Of a DNA stretch of 64,000 bases, positions 24,113-33,432 are shown one piece after another. The notes under the pieces were generated by a model. It worked only from the letters and a program-made list of their open reading frames with translations. It ran no database searches and was not told the origin of the DNA. The position numbers were made by a program, and so were the translations under genes. Each line of letters opens with the position of its first letter. Within the stretch, counting starts at the first letter, position 1. The stretch spans positions 1 to 64,000 of the forward strand of contig JAGYLV010000002.1 in assembly GCA_018400875.1 (NCBI GenBank). The letters run 5' to 3'. This DNA is from a bacterium (GTDB lineage: Bacteria > Bacillota_I > Bacilli_A > Izemoplasmatales > Izemoplasmataceae).

Positions 24113-24988
24113 TTAATGGGTGGACGCTTTATTGTTTATGTCAGCGATAATTTGACGCGCGAGTGTATCTGGAGATTGGTTTAGGGCATCCATCCAAGCC
24201 ACGGGGAATTGGCGGGTAAAATAGGTCCGTTGCTTTTTAATATATTGATGCGTGTGAACTTTGATTTGTTGGATGACTTCTGCTTTTGAGAGGATGCCCG
24301 CAAAATACGCCTTCCACTCTTTATAGCCAATGGCTTCGGCGGCGGTGGGAGACATCCCTGCATTCATGACCCGCTGAACTTCTTCTTCCAGACCTGCTTC
24401 AATCATCCGGTCAATGCGGATGTCGGTTCTTTTTTTGAGCTCTGGAAGTGCCACATCTAACCCATAAAGTGTATATGGATAGATGGGCTCATCAACCGGT
24501 GACCGGGCCTCTTTACTCACGTAGCGTTGATACCGGTTAATCAATCGTTTGTGATTATTGGGATGAACATTTTTTAGAAGGTCCGGAGCATTTTCACTTA
24601 ATGTCCTCCAGATGACTTCAGGTTCAGGAATCGCCTCGGTGAGCGGGGTTTTCGAAAACTTAAAATCATGCAGTAAAGCTTTCAAATAATAGCCCGAACC
24701 CCCCACTAAAAGAACAGTCTTTTGGGCCGCTTGGAGCTTTTCAATGATCGCCCGGGCTTCTTTTTGATACATGGTGACATCATAGGAGGTTTGGGCCGAG
24801 ACATGGTCAATGAAATGATGGGTGATACCGCCTTGTTCGTGTGGCATCACTTTCGCCGTGCCAATGTCCATGTCTTGATAAATTTGATACGCATCCACGG
24901 AAATAATGTCGGTGGACAATGCCTGAGCTAAAGCGATGCCTACCGCACTTTTACCGGACCCCGTGGCTCCGACAATCCCGATGATCAT
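24113..24988 (-). CDS. miaA: tRNA dimethylallyltransferase
   Basis: Transfers a dimethylallyl group to A37 of tRNAs reading UNN codons, giving i6A. P-loop GATGSGKSAVGIALA at residues 7-21, DAYQIYQDMDIGTAK with catalytic Asp, HHFIDH, GGSGYYLKALL, and the C-terminal QRTYFTRQF of the tRNA-binding part. 291 residues is slightly short of the usual 300-315. It overlaps mutL by ATGA and is the last gene of the mutS-mutL-miaA run, an order shared with Bacillus, where hfq follows. Here hfq is absent. Confidence 0.96.
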   Translation of the reverse strand: MIIGIVGATGSGKSAVGIALAQALSTDIISVDAYQIYQDMDIGTAKVMPHEQGGITHHFIDHVSAQTSYDVTMYQKEARAIIEKLQAAQKTVLLVGGSGYYLKALLHDFKFSKTPLTEAIPEPEVIWRTLSENAPDLLKNVHPNNHKRLINRYQRYVSKEARSPVDEPIYPYTLYGLDVALPELKKRTDIRIDRMIEAGLEEEVQRVMNAGMSPTAAEAIGYKEWKAYFAGILSKAEVIQQIKVHTHQYIKKQRTYFTRQFPVAWMDALNQSPDTLARQIIADINNKASTH

Positions 24989-26673
24989 GCCATACTTCTG
25001 CCAAACATATTTTCCAGCGACGCTTGCGTAAATTCAATCAAGGTCGGACGGCCGTGCGGACACTGAAACGGCTGCGCGCACTGAGCCAAATCTTTTAAGA
25101 GTGCGTCAACTTCACTCCGGGCAATTTTTTGATTGCCTTTGATCGAATGTTTGCACGATAAATCTTTGGCTATTTGATCGATTAAGACGCCACGCGTCAG
25201 ATTTTTTTCTTCAATCAAGTGTTCAATCATCGTGAGTGTATACGCATATTCTAAGCCCGGATGGAAATAATGCGGGATTTCATGGACCCATAACGCATGA
25301 TCGTCCAAAGTCACTTTCAAGCCAAAGGTTTCAAAGGTATCTAAGTGATCCACCAAATGGGCGGTTTCAATTTTTGAAAGTGGAATCTCTAAAGGCGTGA
25401 GTAAAGCGGTGGACTTTCCTAAATCTTCTTGCATGTGGGCGTAATATTTTTCATACCGAATGCGCTCGGCGGCCGCATGTTGATCCATCAAATACATCCC
25501 CGAAGCTCCTTGCATGACCAAATACGTGCCGTGCACTTGACCGACGTATTCTAAGATGGGGAAGGGTTTTGACCTTTCTTGCATCCCAGCGGTGGATTCT
25601 TCCACCGCAAGCGGCGGATTTTCATGCAGCGATTCAAACCTTAAAGCCTCTGGTTTAGATTGGGGGGCACTCATAAATGAAGCTGCTTTGGACGTCTTTT
25701 TAAGCTGGGTGCCAAGCCCTTCAGTGAGCGTGACTTTCAGTCTTTTTTCTTCGGCCAATTTGATTTCTTTTTTCTGCGGGTGGATGTTGACATCCACTAA
25801 GATCGGATCACACGTTAAAAAGACGACCGCAACTGGGTATTTCGCCTTGGGGATATACGGGGCATACGCCTCTTTAATGGCTGAGATCAGTGAACGGTTC
25901 CGGACACTGCGTCTATTGACGAATAGGTGCATCCGTTTGGACGACGACCGTTGTATCATGGGATCGGCGTACCAACCTTCAATGGTGTAATCGCGGTCAT
26001 TGAGGCTAAAGGGATGTAAACTTTGCATGATCGATGCCCCATACAAATCAAATAACACACGCTGAATATCCCCTTTGCCTTGGGTGCTTAAAAGCGTTTG
26101 ACCCTCATTCGAAAGCCGAAACGCAATCGCAGGATGGGCGATTGCGAGGTGAAACATTTGATCTAAAACCCCGGTGAGTTCTTGGGATGGACTTTTTAAG
26201 TATTTGAGCCGGGCGGGCGTTTGATAAAATAAATTTTTTGCGATGATTTGGGTGCCTTTGAACGCTTTTCCCTCACTTAGCTCCTGGGACGTTTCTTGCA
26301 CCTTCAGTACTTTCGAAGGCGCTTTGACAGGCGATGAGGCTATGGTGAGTTCAGCCACCGAAGCGAGTGAGGCGAGCGCTTCCCCGCGGAACCCCAAACT
26401 GAGCACGCGAAATAAATCGTCCGAACGGACGATTTTACTGGTCGCATGTCGTTTGATCGATAGCATTAAATCCGCTTCATCCATGCCATCACCGTTGTCG
26501 GTGATGCGGATTTCTTGCAGACCCGATTCCACTAAATCCACCGATATCTCACTGGCCTGCGCATCGATGCTATTTTCGACGAGTTCTTTGACCACACTTT
26601 CGATGTTTTCAACGACTTCACCGGCCGCGATTAAATTGGCCACCTCAGGGGTGAGTTGTTTGATCTGACCCAT
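24985..26673 (-). CDS. mutL: DNA mismatch repair endonuclease MutL
   Basis: GHKL ATPase that relays mismatch recognition. N-terminal ATPase motifs: AAGEVVENIESVVKELVENSIDA, DNGDGM, and GFRGEALASLASVAEL within the first 110 residues. The C-terminal domain retains the metal-dependent nicking-site motif DQHAAAERIRYE near residue 395, with CKHSIKGN and CPHGRPT downstream. These are the marks of MutL endonucleases found in organisms without MutH. Length 562 is slightly short of B. subtilis (627), due to a brief linker. Ten bases after mutS. Confidence 0.97.
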   Translation of the reverse strand: MGQIKQLTPEVANLIAAGEVVENIESVVKELVENSIDAQASEISVDLVESGLQEIRITDNGDGMDEADLMLSIKRHATSKIVRSDDLFRVLSLGFRGEALASLASVAELTIASSPVKAPSKVLKVQETSQELSEGKAFKGTQIIAKNLFYQTPARLKYLKSPSQELTGVLDQMFHLAIAHPAIAFRLSNEGQTLLSTQGKGDIQRVLFDLYGASIMQSLHPFSLNDRDYTIEGWYADPMIQRSSSKRMHLFVNRRSVRNRSLISAIKEAYAPYIPKAKYPVAVVFLTCDPILVDVNIHPQKKEIKLAEEKRLKVTLTEGLGTQLKKTSKAASFMSAPQSKPEALRFESLHENPPLAVEESTAGMQERSKPFPILEYVGQVHGTYLVMQGASGMYLMDQHAAAERIRYEKYYAHMQEDLGKSTALLTPLEIPLSKIETAHLVDHLDTFETFGLKVTLDDHALWVHEIPHYFHPGLEYAYTLTMIEHLIEEKNLTRGVLIDQIAKDLSCKHSIKGNQKIARSEVDALLKDLAQCAQPFQCPHGRPTLIEFTQASLENMFGRSMA

Positions 26674-26682
26674 AGGAGCTCC

Positions 26683-29202
26683 TTACGACTTTTTTTTCCA
26701 TTCATACAACCAATTAAGCGCATCAATCGGGCTTAAATCATCGAGATTCAACGCCTTAAAGGCCGCTTCTAGAGCCGATGAAGCCTGGACTTCTTCGGAA
26801 AAATCAAACAAGGTGGGGCTTTGGGTATGGGGCGCTTGCTCGAATGTTTTTAAGAGTTTTTCAGCCCGCCGGATAATGGTTTTGGGTAACCCGGCCATGG
26901 CCGCAACTTCAATCCCGAACGACTCATCGGTGGGGCCTTCTTTGACGAGGTGTGAAAAGGTCATGACCCCGTCTTTTTTCGTGGCCGAAACATGAATGTT
27001 TTTGAGCCTTGAAAGCGACGCTTCTAAGGCCGTGAGTTCATGATAATGGGTGGAAAAGATGAGTTTAGAATGAAGGGTTTCATGGACGTATTCTAAAAGA
27101 CTCCACGCTAAACTTAAACCGTCATAGGTGGACGTTCCACGGCCCATCTCATCGAATAAAATGAGCGATTGATCGGTCGCTTTATCTAAAGCTCTTTGCG
27201 CTTCTAACATTTCAACCATAAACGTCGATTGACCCCGAATCAGGTCGTCACTGGCCCCGATCCGTGTAAAGATCTGATCAAAGATAGGTAACTGAGCCCT
27301 TTCGGCGGGAACATACGACCCGATTTGGGCCATGATGATGGTGAGGGCCAGTTGACGCATGTAGGTCGATTTTCCTGCCATATTCGGCCCCGTTACCAAT
27401 AAGATATCGGTGGCGTCGTCCATGATGATATCGTTCTTGACAAAAATTTCTTCCGGTCGCAATGCTTTAATGACCGGATGAACACTGCCTGTAATATGGA
27501 TTACGCGATCATCGGTGAGGGTGGGTTTCGTAAGATTTAAGGTTTCAGAGACGTCGCAAAGCGCGAGATAAAAATCGACTTCGGCGATGATGGCGGCACT
27601 TTTTTGGAGCGCCGTCAAATAGCCTTCAGCGTCGGTAATCAATTGTTCAAATAATTCTTTTTCCAAACGAATCTGTTCATCCGCCGCTTGGAGAATCGCT
27701 TTTTCTTTTTCTTTGAGGGCGGGGGTAATGAACCGCTCTGCACTCACGAGGGTTTGTTTGCGGGTATATTCGGAGAACTGGTCCAGGATTTCCGATTGAC
27801 TCTTTGGCACTTCAATGTAATAACCAAAGACGGAATTCATCCCTATTTTAAGTTTTTTGATGCCTGTTTTTTCGCGTTCTTCCGTGGCTAAACTATCTAA
27901 AAATTCATCGCCTCCTAAAATCAAGGCCCGGACATCATCAAGCGCTTGAGAGACGCCAGGTGAAAATACGCCCCCATCTGAGAGGCTCATGGGCACATCT
28001 TCATTTAAGTCCCGTTCGAGTCGATTTTGAAATGCTTCCAGATCGGGTAACGCCTCGAATAAACGGATCGCGGGTTCAATCTCTAAGGTTTGAAGACTCG
28101 TCTTTAACACCGGTAGCGCGCGCATGGAATCTCTTAACTGAGTAAAATCACGCGGCTTAATGGTCCGGTTGGAAAGTTTCGTTAAGATTCGCTCGATGTC
28201 ATAAATCGACCCGAAGGCATCTTTGAGAGCCGATCGAGTCATGAATTCACGGTTTAACGTATCAATCATTAAGTAGCGTGATTCTAAGCGGGTTTTATCT
28301 TTCAATGGACGCATGAGTTGGCGTTTTAAAAAGCGCGCGCCTAACGCCGTTTGGGTTTGATTGAGTAAGGCAAATAAGGAGCCATGTTCGGTTTGGAATC
28401 GTTCATTTTTTAACAGTTCTAAATGTCTGAGTGTGGTCCCATCCAGATACATCGCATCATCATGAGCCAAGTTTTGACACGGCTTGATGTAGAGCAAGGC
28501 GTGTTTTTGTGTGTCATAGACATAACTGACCAAACGGTGGACGTTTTTCTTTTCTAAATCGGTGGGGAGTGCGTCACTGAGACGGTCAATCCAGGGTATT
28601 TCTAACGGTTTACCCGCATACGAAACCAAAATGTTTAAGCGTTTAAACGCCGCGTGTAAAGCCGAGGCTTCGAAGCCTTTGGGTAAAATCACTTCTTTGA
28701 CGTCTTTGGCAGTCAGTTCAGTGGTTAAAGTTTGGATGTTGAGCCAAATTTTTTCGGAGAATAATTCGCCTGTGAGCGCGTTGAGATACGCCACGACATA
28801 ATAATGATCACTCGGCGTAATACTAGCAAGGTGGACATCCCCGCGCGCCGTCTCATCCAGGTGCGTCCCCGGCGTTAAAATCCGGATGACTTCACGCTTG
28901 ACCAATTTTTGGCCTGTGGCCGCTTCGACTTGTTCGGCGATGGCGACTTTAAACCCTTGATCGATCAACCGTTTGATATAACTTTCGGCGCTATGATAGG
29001 GCACCCCGCACATCGGGATGCGTGCCGCTTGCCCGCCGTCTCGGCCGGTGAGTTGGATGTCTAAAGCTTTGGAAGCGACCAGCGCGTCTTGGAAAAACAT
29101 TTCATAAAAGTCACCCAGACGAAAAAACAAAATCGCGTCCGGTTGGGACGCTTTGATCGAAAGATATTGTTGCATCATCGGGGTGTAGGTGGCTTCGGAC
29201 AT
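26683..29202 (-). CDS. mutS: DNA mismatch recognition protein MutS
   Basis: Recognises mismatches and small loops. The mismatch-probing F-x-E motif is seen in FFRLGDFYEMFFQDA at residues 25-40. The C-terminal ABC-type ATPase has GPNMAGKSTYMRQ (Walker A) near residue 605, the signature segment around RGQSTFMVEM, Walker B ILFDEMGRGTSTYDG, and STHYHEL. 839 residues is standard for MutS1. It lies between ymcA and mutL in conserved Bacillus order (cotE missing). The start has only a weak AAGGA ahead of it. Confidence 0.97.
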   Translation of the reverse strand: MSEATYTPMMQQYLSIKASQPDAILFFRLGDFYEMFFQDALVASKALDIQLTGRDGGQAARIPMCGVPYHSAESYIKRLIDQGFKVAIAEQVEAATGQKLVKREVIRILTPGTHLDETARGDVHLASITPSDHYYVVAYLNALTGELFSEKIWLNIQTLTTELTAKDVKEVILPKGFEASALHAAFKRLNILVSYAGKPLEIPWIDRLSDALPTDLEKKNVHRLVSYVYDTQKHALLYIKPCQNLAHDDAMYLDGTTLRHLELLKNERFQTEHGSLFALLNQTQTALGARFLKRQLMRPLKDKTRLESRYLMIDTLNREFMTRSALKDAFGSIYDIERILTKLSNRTIKPRDFTQLRDSMRALPVLKTSLQTLEIEPAIRLFEALPDLEAFQNRLERDLNEDVPMSLSDGGVFSPGVSQALDDVRALILGGDEFLDSLATEEREKTGIKKLKIGMNSVFGYYIEVPKSQSEILDQFSEYTRKQTLVSAERFITPALKEKEKAILQAADEQIRLEKELFEQLITDAEGYLTALQKSAAIIAEVDFYLALCDVSETLNLTKPTLTDDRVIHITGSVHPVIKALRPEEIFVKNDIIMDDATDILLVTGPNMAGKSTYMRQLALTIIMAQIGSYVPAERAQLPIFDQIFTRIGASDDLIRGQSTFMVEMLEAQRALDKATDQSLILFDEMGRGTSTYDGLSLAWSLLEYVHETLHSKLIFSTHYHELTALEASLSRLKNIHVSATKKDGVMTFSHLVKEGPTDESFGIEVAAMAGLPKTIIRRAEKLLKTFEQAPHTQSPTLFDFSEEVQASSALEAAFKALNLDDLSPIDALNWLYEWKKKS

Positions 29203-29216
29203 CGTTTTTCCTTTTT

Positions 29217-29564
29217 TTATGCTTCCTCATCCAGTTTAGGATGTAAAGCGGCGTTGATTTGGGACTCAATTTCACCCATGGTCCATTGCAAGTCATAGTT
29301 CAACTCTTCAATAAGATCGAGGTATTCTTCGATGAATGGATTGGATTTAAGGGCCTCTAACTTGGCGTCATAAGCCGCTTTCTTTTCTGGAAACCCGGGG
29401 GTTTTATTCGCCTGGGCGCGGACCATGATTTGTTGGGCCACTTTAAGGTCTTCATAGGCCTGTAACAATGTGGGATGGCGCTCAATCTCAGTTTCTAAGG
29501 CTCTAAAGCGTTCAACTCTTGGGTCATGTTTAAATGCGTCAATGAGTTTTTGTTTCGGATTCAT
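29217..29564 (-). CDS. ymcA: YlbF/YmcA-family protein (RicA-like)
   Basis: 115-residue, all-helical, soluble protein of the Com_YlbF (DUF964) family. The position right before mutS is that of B. subtilis ymcA (ricA), whose product forms a complex with YlbF and YaaT and influences RNase Y maturation, competence and biofilm formation. RNase Y itself is encoded 540 bases upstream here. The protein has no cysteine and lacks a C-terminal tail where Bacillus RicA carries cluster-binding Cys residues, so it cannot bind Fe-S in the same manner. It overlaps the NUDIX gene by 4 bases. Confidence 0.75.
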   Translation of the reverse strand: MNPKQKLIDAFKHDPRVERFRALETEIERHPTLLQAYEDLKVAQQIMVRAQANKTPGFPEKKAAYDAKLEALKSNPFIEEYLDLIEELNYDLQWTMGEIESQINAALHPKLDEEA

Positions 29565-30067
29565 TGGGGCTCACCTTTCGCAAAGTAATCGGGCGCGTCC
29601 AATAACGCTTCATAATCCCAAAAGGATTGGGTCTTTATTTTACCTTGAATCTCCCTCAGTGACCACCAATCTGTGGATAAAACCTCATCGGACAAGGTAA
29701 ATGGCTCAGGGGCTTTTTGCGTTTCGTAAATATAGGCAAACGTCTTGTAGGGGCCTCTGTGCGTAGGGATGATTTTTTTCAGTATGATATCCGAAGGGGA
29801 TAAAAGAATACCGAGTTCTTCCTGGGTTTCCCGGAGGGTCGTGGTTTCAGGGGTTTCACCGGTGGTCACAAGCCCCGTGGTAAACGCCCACATGTAAGGA
29901 TTTAGATCATCGGCTTTCCCGCGTTTTTGAACCAACCACTTCCCGTTATAAATCCACCAAAGATGCACCACGCGAAAATAACACGGGGAGCCCTTTAATT
30001 CCGGCCGTGCAATGGTTTGGTGGGTGGGGTGATTCAATGCATCAAAACAGTCAACAAATTCCATCAT
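29561..30067 (-). CDS. NUDIX hydrolase
   Basis: 168-residue NUDIX-fold pyrophosphohydrolase. The NUDIX box reads GLVTTGETPETTTLRETQEELGI at about residues 66-88, matching GX5EX7REUXEEXGU. Resembles isopentenyl-diphosphate isomerase-like or YfcD-like members (KGSPCYFRVVHLWWIYNGKWLVQKR), so nucleotide-sugar, capped or diphosphate substrates are all possible. It sits between the rny terminator and ymcA, and overlaps ymcA. Confidence 0.88.
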   Translation of the reverse strand: MMEFVDCFDALNHPTHQTIARPELKGSPCYFRVVHLWWIYNGKWLVQKRGKADDLNPYMWAFTTGLVTTGETPETTTLRETQEELGILLSPSDIILKKIIPTHRGPYKTFAYIYETQKAPEPFTLSDEVLSTDWWSLREIQGKIKTQSFWDYEALLDAPDYFAKGEPQ

Positions 30068-30069
30068 CT

Positions 30070-30100
30070 AAAGAGAAAGCCTCCCACGTGGAAGGCTTAA
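30070..30100 (-). terminator. Intrinsic terminator of rny
   Basis: Minus-strand AAGCCTTCC, ACGT loop and GGGAGGCTT are followed by the T-rich TTCTCTTT, right after the rny stop. Confidence 0.8.
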
Positions 30101-30103
30101 AAA

Positions 30104-31672
30104 TTATTTGGCAATATCTTGCGCGCGGGTTTCTCTAATCACGGTCACTTTGATCGTGCCGGGGTACGAGAGTTGTTCTTCGATTTGCGTTTTAATATCG
30201 CGGGCGAGTTTGTGGGATAAAGCATCATCCACTTCATCGGGTTTCACCATGACGCGCACTTCACGTCCCGCTTGAATGGCGTAAGCTTGGGCCACGCCTT
30301 TTTGATCGTTGGCAATGCTTTCGAGTTGTTCAAGGCGTTTGATGTAAGAATCAAGTGATTCACTGCGTGCGCCCGGGCGCGCGGCACTTAAAGCATCCGA
30401 TGCGGCCACTAAGACCCCAATGATGGTCTCCGCTTCGACATCCCCATGGTGGGAATGAATCGCATCTAAAACCGCTTTAGGTTCTTTATACCGGCCGGCT
30501 AAATTAAACCCAATCTCGACGTGTGAGCCTTCCATTTCATGATCGACGGCTTTTCCGATGTCATGGAACAATCCGGCCCGGCGGGCCAAGGTCTCATCCT
30601 CACCCAGTTCGGCAGCCATTTTACCGGTTAAAAAGGCACATTCAATGCTGTGTTTCAAGACGTTTTGACCGTAACTCGTACGGAAGTGTAAACGACCTAA
30701 CAGTTTGACTAAGTCGGGATGGACACGGCCAATCCCCACTTCAAAGATGGCTTCTTCGCCTTTGTCTCGCATGAAGCGATCCACTTCTTCACGGTTCTTT
30801 TCAACCACTTCTTCAATACGGCCCGGATGAATCCGGCCGTCACTGACTAAGGTTTCGATACTCCGTTTGGCAATTTCGCGGCGAATCGGATCAAAGCCAC
30901 TTAATACGACGGCTTCCGGTGTATCATCAATGATTAGATCAACCCCGGTGAGGGCTTCAATGGCCCGGATGTTTCGACCTTCGCGGCCGATAATCCGACC
31001 TTTCATGTCGTCGCTGGGGAGTGTGACAACGGATACGGTGCTTTCACTCGTCACATCTTGGGCGTATTTTTGCATGGCGCCCACCATGATTTGTTTAGCC
31101 TTTTTATCGGCTTCATCTTTGGCGATTTCTTCTTGCTCTTTGATGTATTGGGCAATTTCTGTGGCCATGTCAGCTTCAACGCGGTTTAAAATCATCTGAC
31201 GCGCGTCTTCGACTGAGGTTTGGGCGATGGTTTCTAGTTTCTTGTTTTCTTCTTCAATCAGTTGTTCGAGCTTACTGTGTTGTTCTTCCAATTGTTGTTT
31301 GCGATCTTCAAGCGCTTCTTCTTTACGATCGATATTAGATTCACGTTTGTCTAAATTAGACGCACGATTTTCGAGCGTTTGTTCACGGTTTAAGAGCTTA
31401 TCTTCAGACGCTTGCAATTCTGCTTTGCGTTCTTTGACCATTTGGTCATGCTCTTGGCGAAGTGTGTGAAGTTCTTGCTTGGTTTCAAGAATCGTTTGTT
31501 TCTTTTTTTGTTCCGCGATTTTGGAAGCTTCATCGGTGATTTTTTTGGCTTCTTCTTTCGCGTTATTAAAACCTTTTTCAACAATGATGGCGCGTAGCAC
31601 AATCCCGGCTACGACACCCAGAACGAGGGCAAGTAAACTGAACAGACCAATCAATAGGGCAGATTCTCCCAT
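30104..31672 (-). CDS. rny: Ribonuclease Y
   Basis: Membrane-tethered endoribonuclease that begins mRNA turnover in Firmicutes. One N-terminal membrane helix (residues 5-28), then a long coiled coil rich in Glu/Lys/Gln (residues 30-200), a KH domain ([21 protein letters not shown], about 220), and an HD domain with [11 protein letters not shown] near residue 370 for metal binding. 522 residues is the standard length. Its neighbours recA and pgsA match the Bacillus order, though ymdB downstream is missing. Confidence 0.97.
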   Translation of the reverse strand: MGESALLIGLFSLLALVLGVVAGIVLRAIIVEKGFNNAKEEAKKITDEASKIAEQKKKQTILETKQELHTLRQEHDQMVKERKAELQASEDKLLNREQTLENRASNLDKRESNIDRKEEALEDRKQQLEEQHSKLEQLIEEENKKLETIAQTSVEDARQMILNRVEADMATEIAQYIKEQEEIAKDEADKKAKQIMVGAMQKYAQDVTSESTVSVVTLPSDDMKGRIIGREGRNIRAIEALTGVDLIIDDTPEAVVLSGFDPIRREIAKRSIETLVSDGRIHPGRIEEVVEKNREEVDRFMRDKGEEAIFEVGIGRVHPDLVKLLGRLHFRTSYGQNVLKHSIECAFLTGKMAAELGEDETLARRAGLFHDIGKAVDHEMEGSHVEIGFNLAGRYKEPKAVLDAIHSHHGDVEAETIIGVLVAASDALSAARPGARSESLDSYIKRLEQLESIANDQKGVAQAYAIQAGREVRVMVKPDEVDDALSHKLARDIKTQIEEQLSYPGTIKVTVIRETRAQDIAK

Positions 31673-31777
31673 ATTAACCTCCGTTCAAAATGTGGTTTAT
31701 TTAAAGCATTACGTGCATAAATTTGCTTGGCAATAGTATACATGAAAGCCCTTTAAAAAACAAACCCAAATGGCGAA

Positions 31778-31804
31778 AAAAAAGAAACCCAATGGGTTTC
31801 TTTT
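31778..31804 (-). terminator. Intrinsic terminator of recA
   Basis: AAAGAAACCC and GGGTTTCTTTTTTTT form a stem-loop on the minus strand, beginning at the recA stop codon. Confidence 0.85.
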
Positions 31805-32810
31805 AGGCGCTTACTTCGGCGTCTGGGGTTCTTAATTTTCCTTCAATTTCAGCCAATATATCCGGATGTTCGTCTAAATAACTTTTGGCATTTTCACGGC
31901 CTTGGCCAATTTTTTCTCCGTTGTAAGAGAACCATGAGCCACTTTTTTCAACGAGATCTTTTTCTAAGGCTAAATCAATGATTTCACCCGTATGGGAAAT
32001 CCCTTTTCCGTAAATAATGTCCACTTCCACCTTTTTAAACGGGGGAGCAACTTTATTTTTGACCACTTTAATTTTGGTTTTATTCCCGACAATTTCATCG
32101 CCTTGTTTGAGCTGTTCAGACCGGCGAATTTCTAAGCGAACACTGGAATAAAATTTGAGGGCACGTCCCCCCGGAGTGGTTTCAGGATTGCCAAATAAAA
32201 TGCCCACTTTTTCTCGAATTTGATTAATAAAAATCGCAATCGTCGAACTTTTAGAGATCGCGCCGGAAAGCTTGCGCATCGCTTGAGACATGAGGCGGGC
32301 TTGCAAGCCGACGTGGGAACTTCCCATGTCACCGCGGATTTCGGCTTCTGGGACTAACGCCGCCACACTGTCGATAACTAAAATGTCGATCGCATTACTG
32401 CGGATGAGCGCTTCGGCGATTTCTAAGGCTTGTTCCCCGGTGTCGGGTTGGGAAATGACCAAGTTATCGGTATCGACGCCTAAATTTTTGGCGTATTTAG
32501 GATCTAAGGCATGCTCCGCATCAATGAATGCAGCGTAGCCCCCTTTTTTTTGCGCTTCCGCAATCGCATGCAACGCAAATGTGGTTTTCCCGGATGATTC
32601 AGGGCCGTAGATTTCTACGATGCGTCCTTTGGGATACCCACCGATGCCTAAGGCAAGATCTAATGCAATCGAGCCACTGGGGATGGCTTCAATGTTCCGG
32701 TCGGTGGCGTCGCTTCCCAGCAACATTACCGATCCTTTTCCGTGCGCTTTTTCAATATCTTTCATGGTTGCATCAAGGGCTTTTTGCCGGGATGCATTTT
32801 CTTTAGTCAT
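31803..32810 (-). CDS. recA: Recombinase RecA
   Basis: Forms ATP-dependent filaments on ssDNA for homologous recombination, repair and transformation. Walker [10 protein letters not shown] at about residue 70, the conserved [10 protein letters not shown] (L1/L2 region) and [20 protein letters not shown] near 210-230. C-terminus is short and moderately acidic, total 335 residues. AGGAGG precedes the ATG. I see no Bacillus-type LexA/DinR box (GAAC-N4-GTTC) in the upstream 100 bases, so SOS control is not evident. cinA, which normally precedes recA, is absent. Confidence 0.98.
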   Translation of the reverse strand: MTKENASRQKALDATMKDIEKAHGKGSVMLLGSDATDRNIEAIPSGSIALDLALGIGGYPKGRIVEIYGPESSGKTTFALHAIAEAQKKGGYAAFIDAEHALDPKYAKNLGVDTDNLVISQPDTGEQALEIAEALIRSNAIDILVIDSVAALVPEAEIRGDMGSSHVGLQARLMSQAMRKLSGAISKSSTIAIFINQIREKVGILFGNPETTPGGRALKFYSSVRLEIRRSEQLKQGDEIVGNKTKIKVVKNKVAPPFKKVEVDIIYGKGISHTGEIIDLALEKDLVEKSGSWFSYNGEKIGQGRENAKSYLDEHPDILAEIEGKLRTPDAEVSA

Positions 32811-32853
32811 AACGCCTCCTCATTCAAACTATACAACGACGTTTAAATTTTAC

Positions 32854-33381
32854 TTACTGAAATATTTGACGGTTTTTAACGAAATATTCAATGCCTGAAA
32901 CCACGGTTAAAACCACGGCGACATAATACAAGATAAGTCCGATATCTACGATGGTGATAAAGATTAAAGTCATCGCCACTAAGGTCACAAACGTTTTAGC
33001 TTTGCCCAGCTGACCGGCGGCAATCACGATGCCTTTTTGCACCGCAAGTAACCGAACCCCCGTTACCATAAATTCACGGGCCACAATTAAAAATACACTC
33101 CAAAGCGGTACCAGCGTCATCTCTTGTAAGATGAGAAGCGCGAGTAACACTAAAAGTTTATCCGCCAGTGGATCTAAAAACTTACCCACGGTCGTCACCA
33201 TGTCGTATTTACGCGCAATGAAGCCATCTAAAAAGTCCGTAAACGATGCAAACACAAAGGTTCCCACAAATAAATATGTCCAAAGATTGAGGGCTTCAGG
33301 CTCAGGATTTAAAAGGTAAAACACCAGCAATAACGGTAATAATAAGACACGTATCGCGGTGAGTGTATTCGGAATATTCAT
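32854..33381 (-). CDS. pgsA: CDP-diacylglycerol-glycerol-3-phosphate 3-phosphatidyltransferase
   Basis: Commits CDP-diacylglycerol to phosphatidylglycerol synthesis at the membrane. The CDP-alcohol phosphotransferase motif D-G-x2-A-R-x8-G-x3-D-x3-D is complete in DGFIARKYDMVTTVGKFLDPLADK at about residues 50-73. Four to five membrane helices, 175 residues, typical of PgsA. It precedes recA as in Bacillus but with its own gap of 43 bases, so coupling to recA is not certain. Confidence 0.93.
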   Translation of the reverse strand: MNIPNTLTAIRVLLLPLLLVFYLLNPEPEALNLWTYLFVGTFVFASFTDFLDGFIARKYDMVTTVGKFLDPLADKLLVLLALLILQEMTLVPLWSVFLIVAREFMVTGVRLLAVQKGIVIAAGQLGKAKTFVTLVAMTLIFITIVDIGLILYYVAVVLTVVSGIEYFVKNRQIFQ

Positions 33382-33432
33382 AAAAAAACTCCTTTAAAAT
33401 AGTGTATCACAGACGTCCCATTCTAAGGTGAT

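Noticed and set aside
31673-31802. Possible riboswitch in the rny leader
   Set aside because: Only a -10-like TATACT and the recA terminator were found; no conserved aptamer-like structure was recognised.
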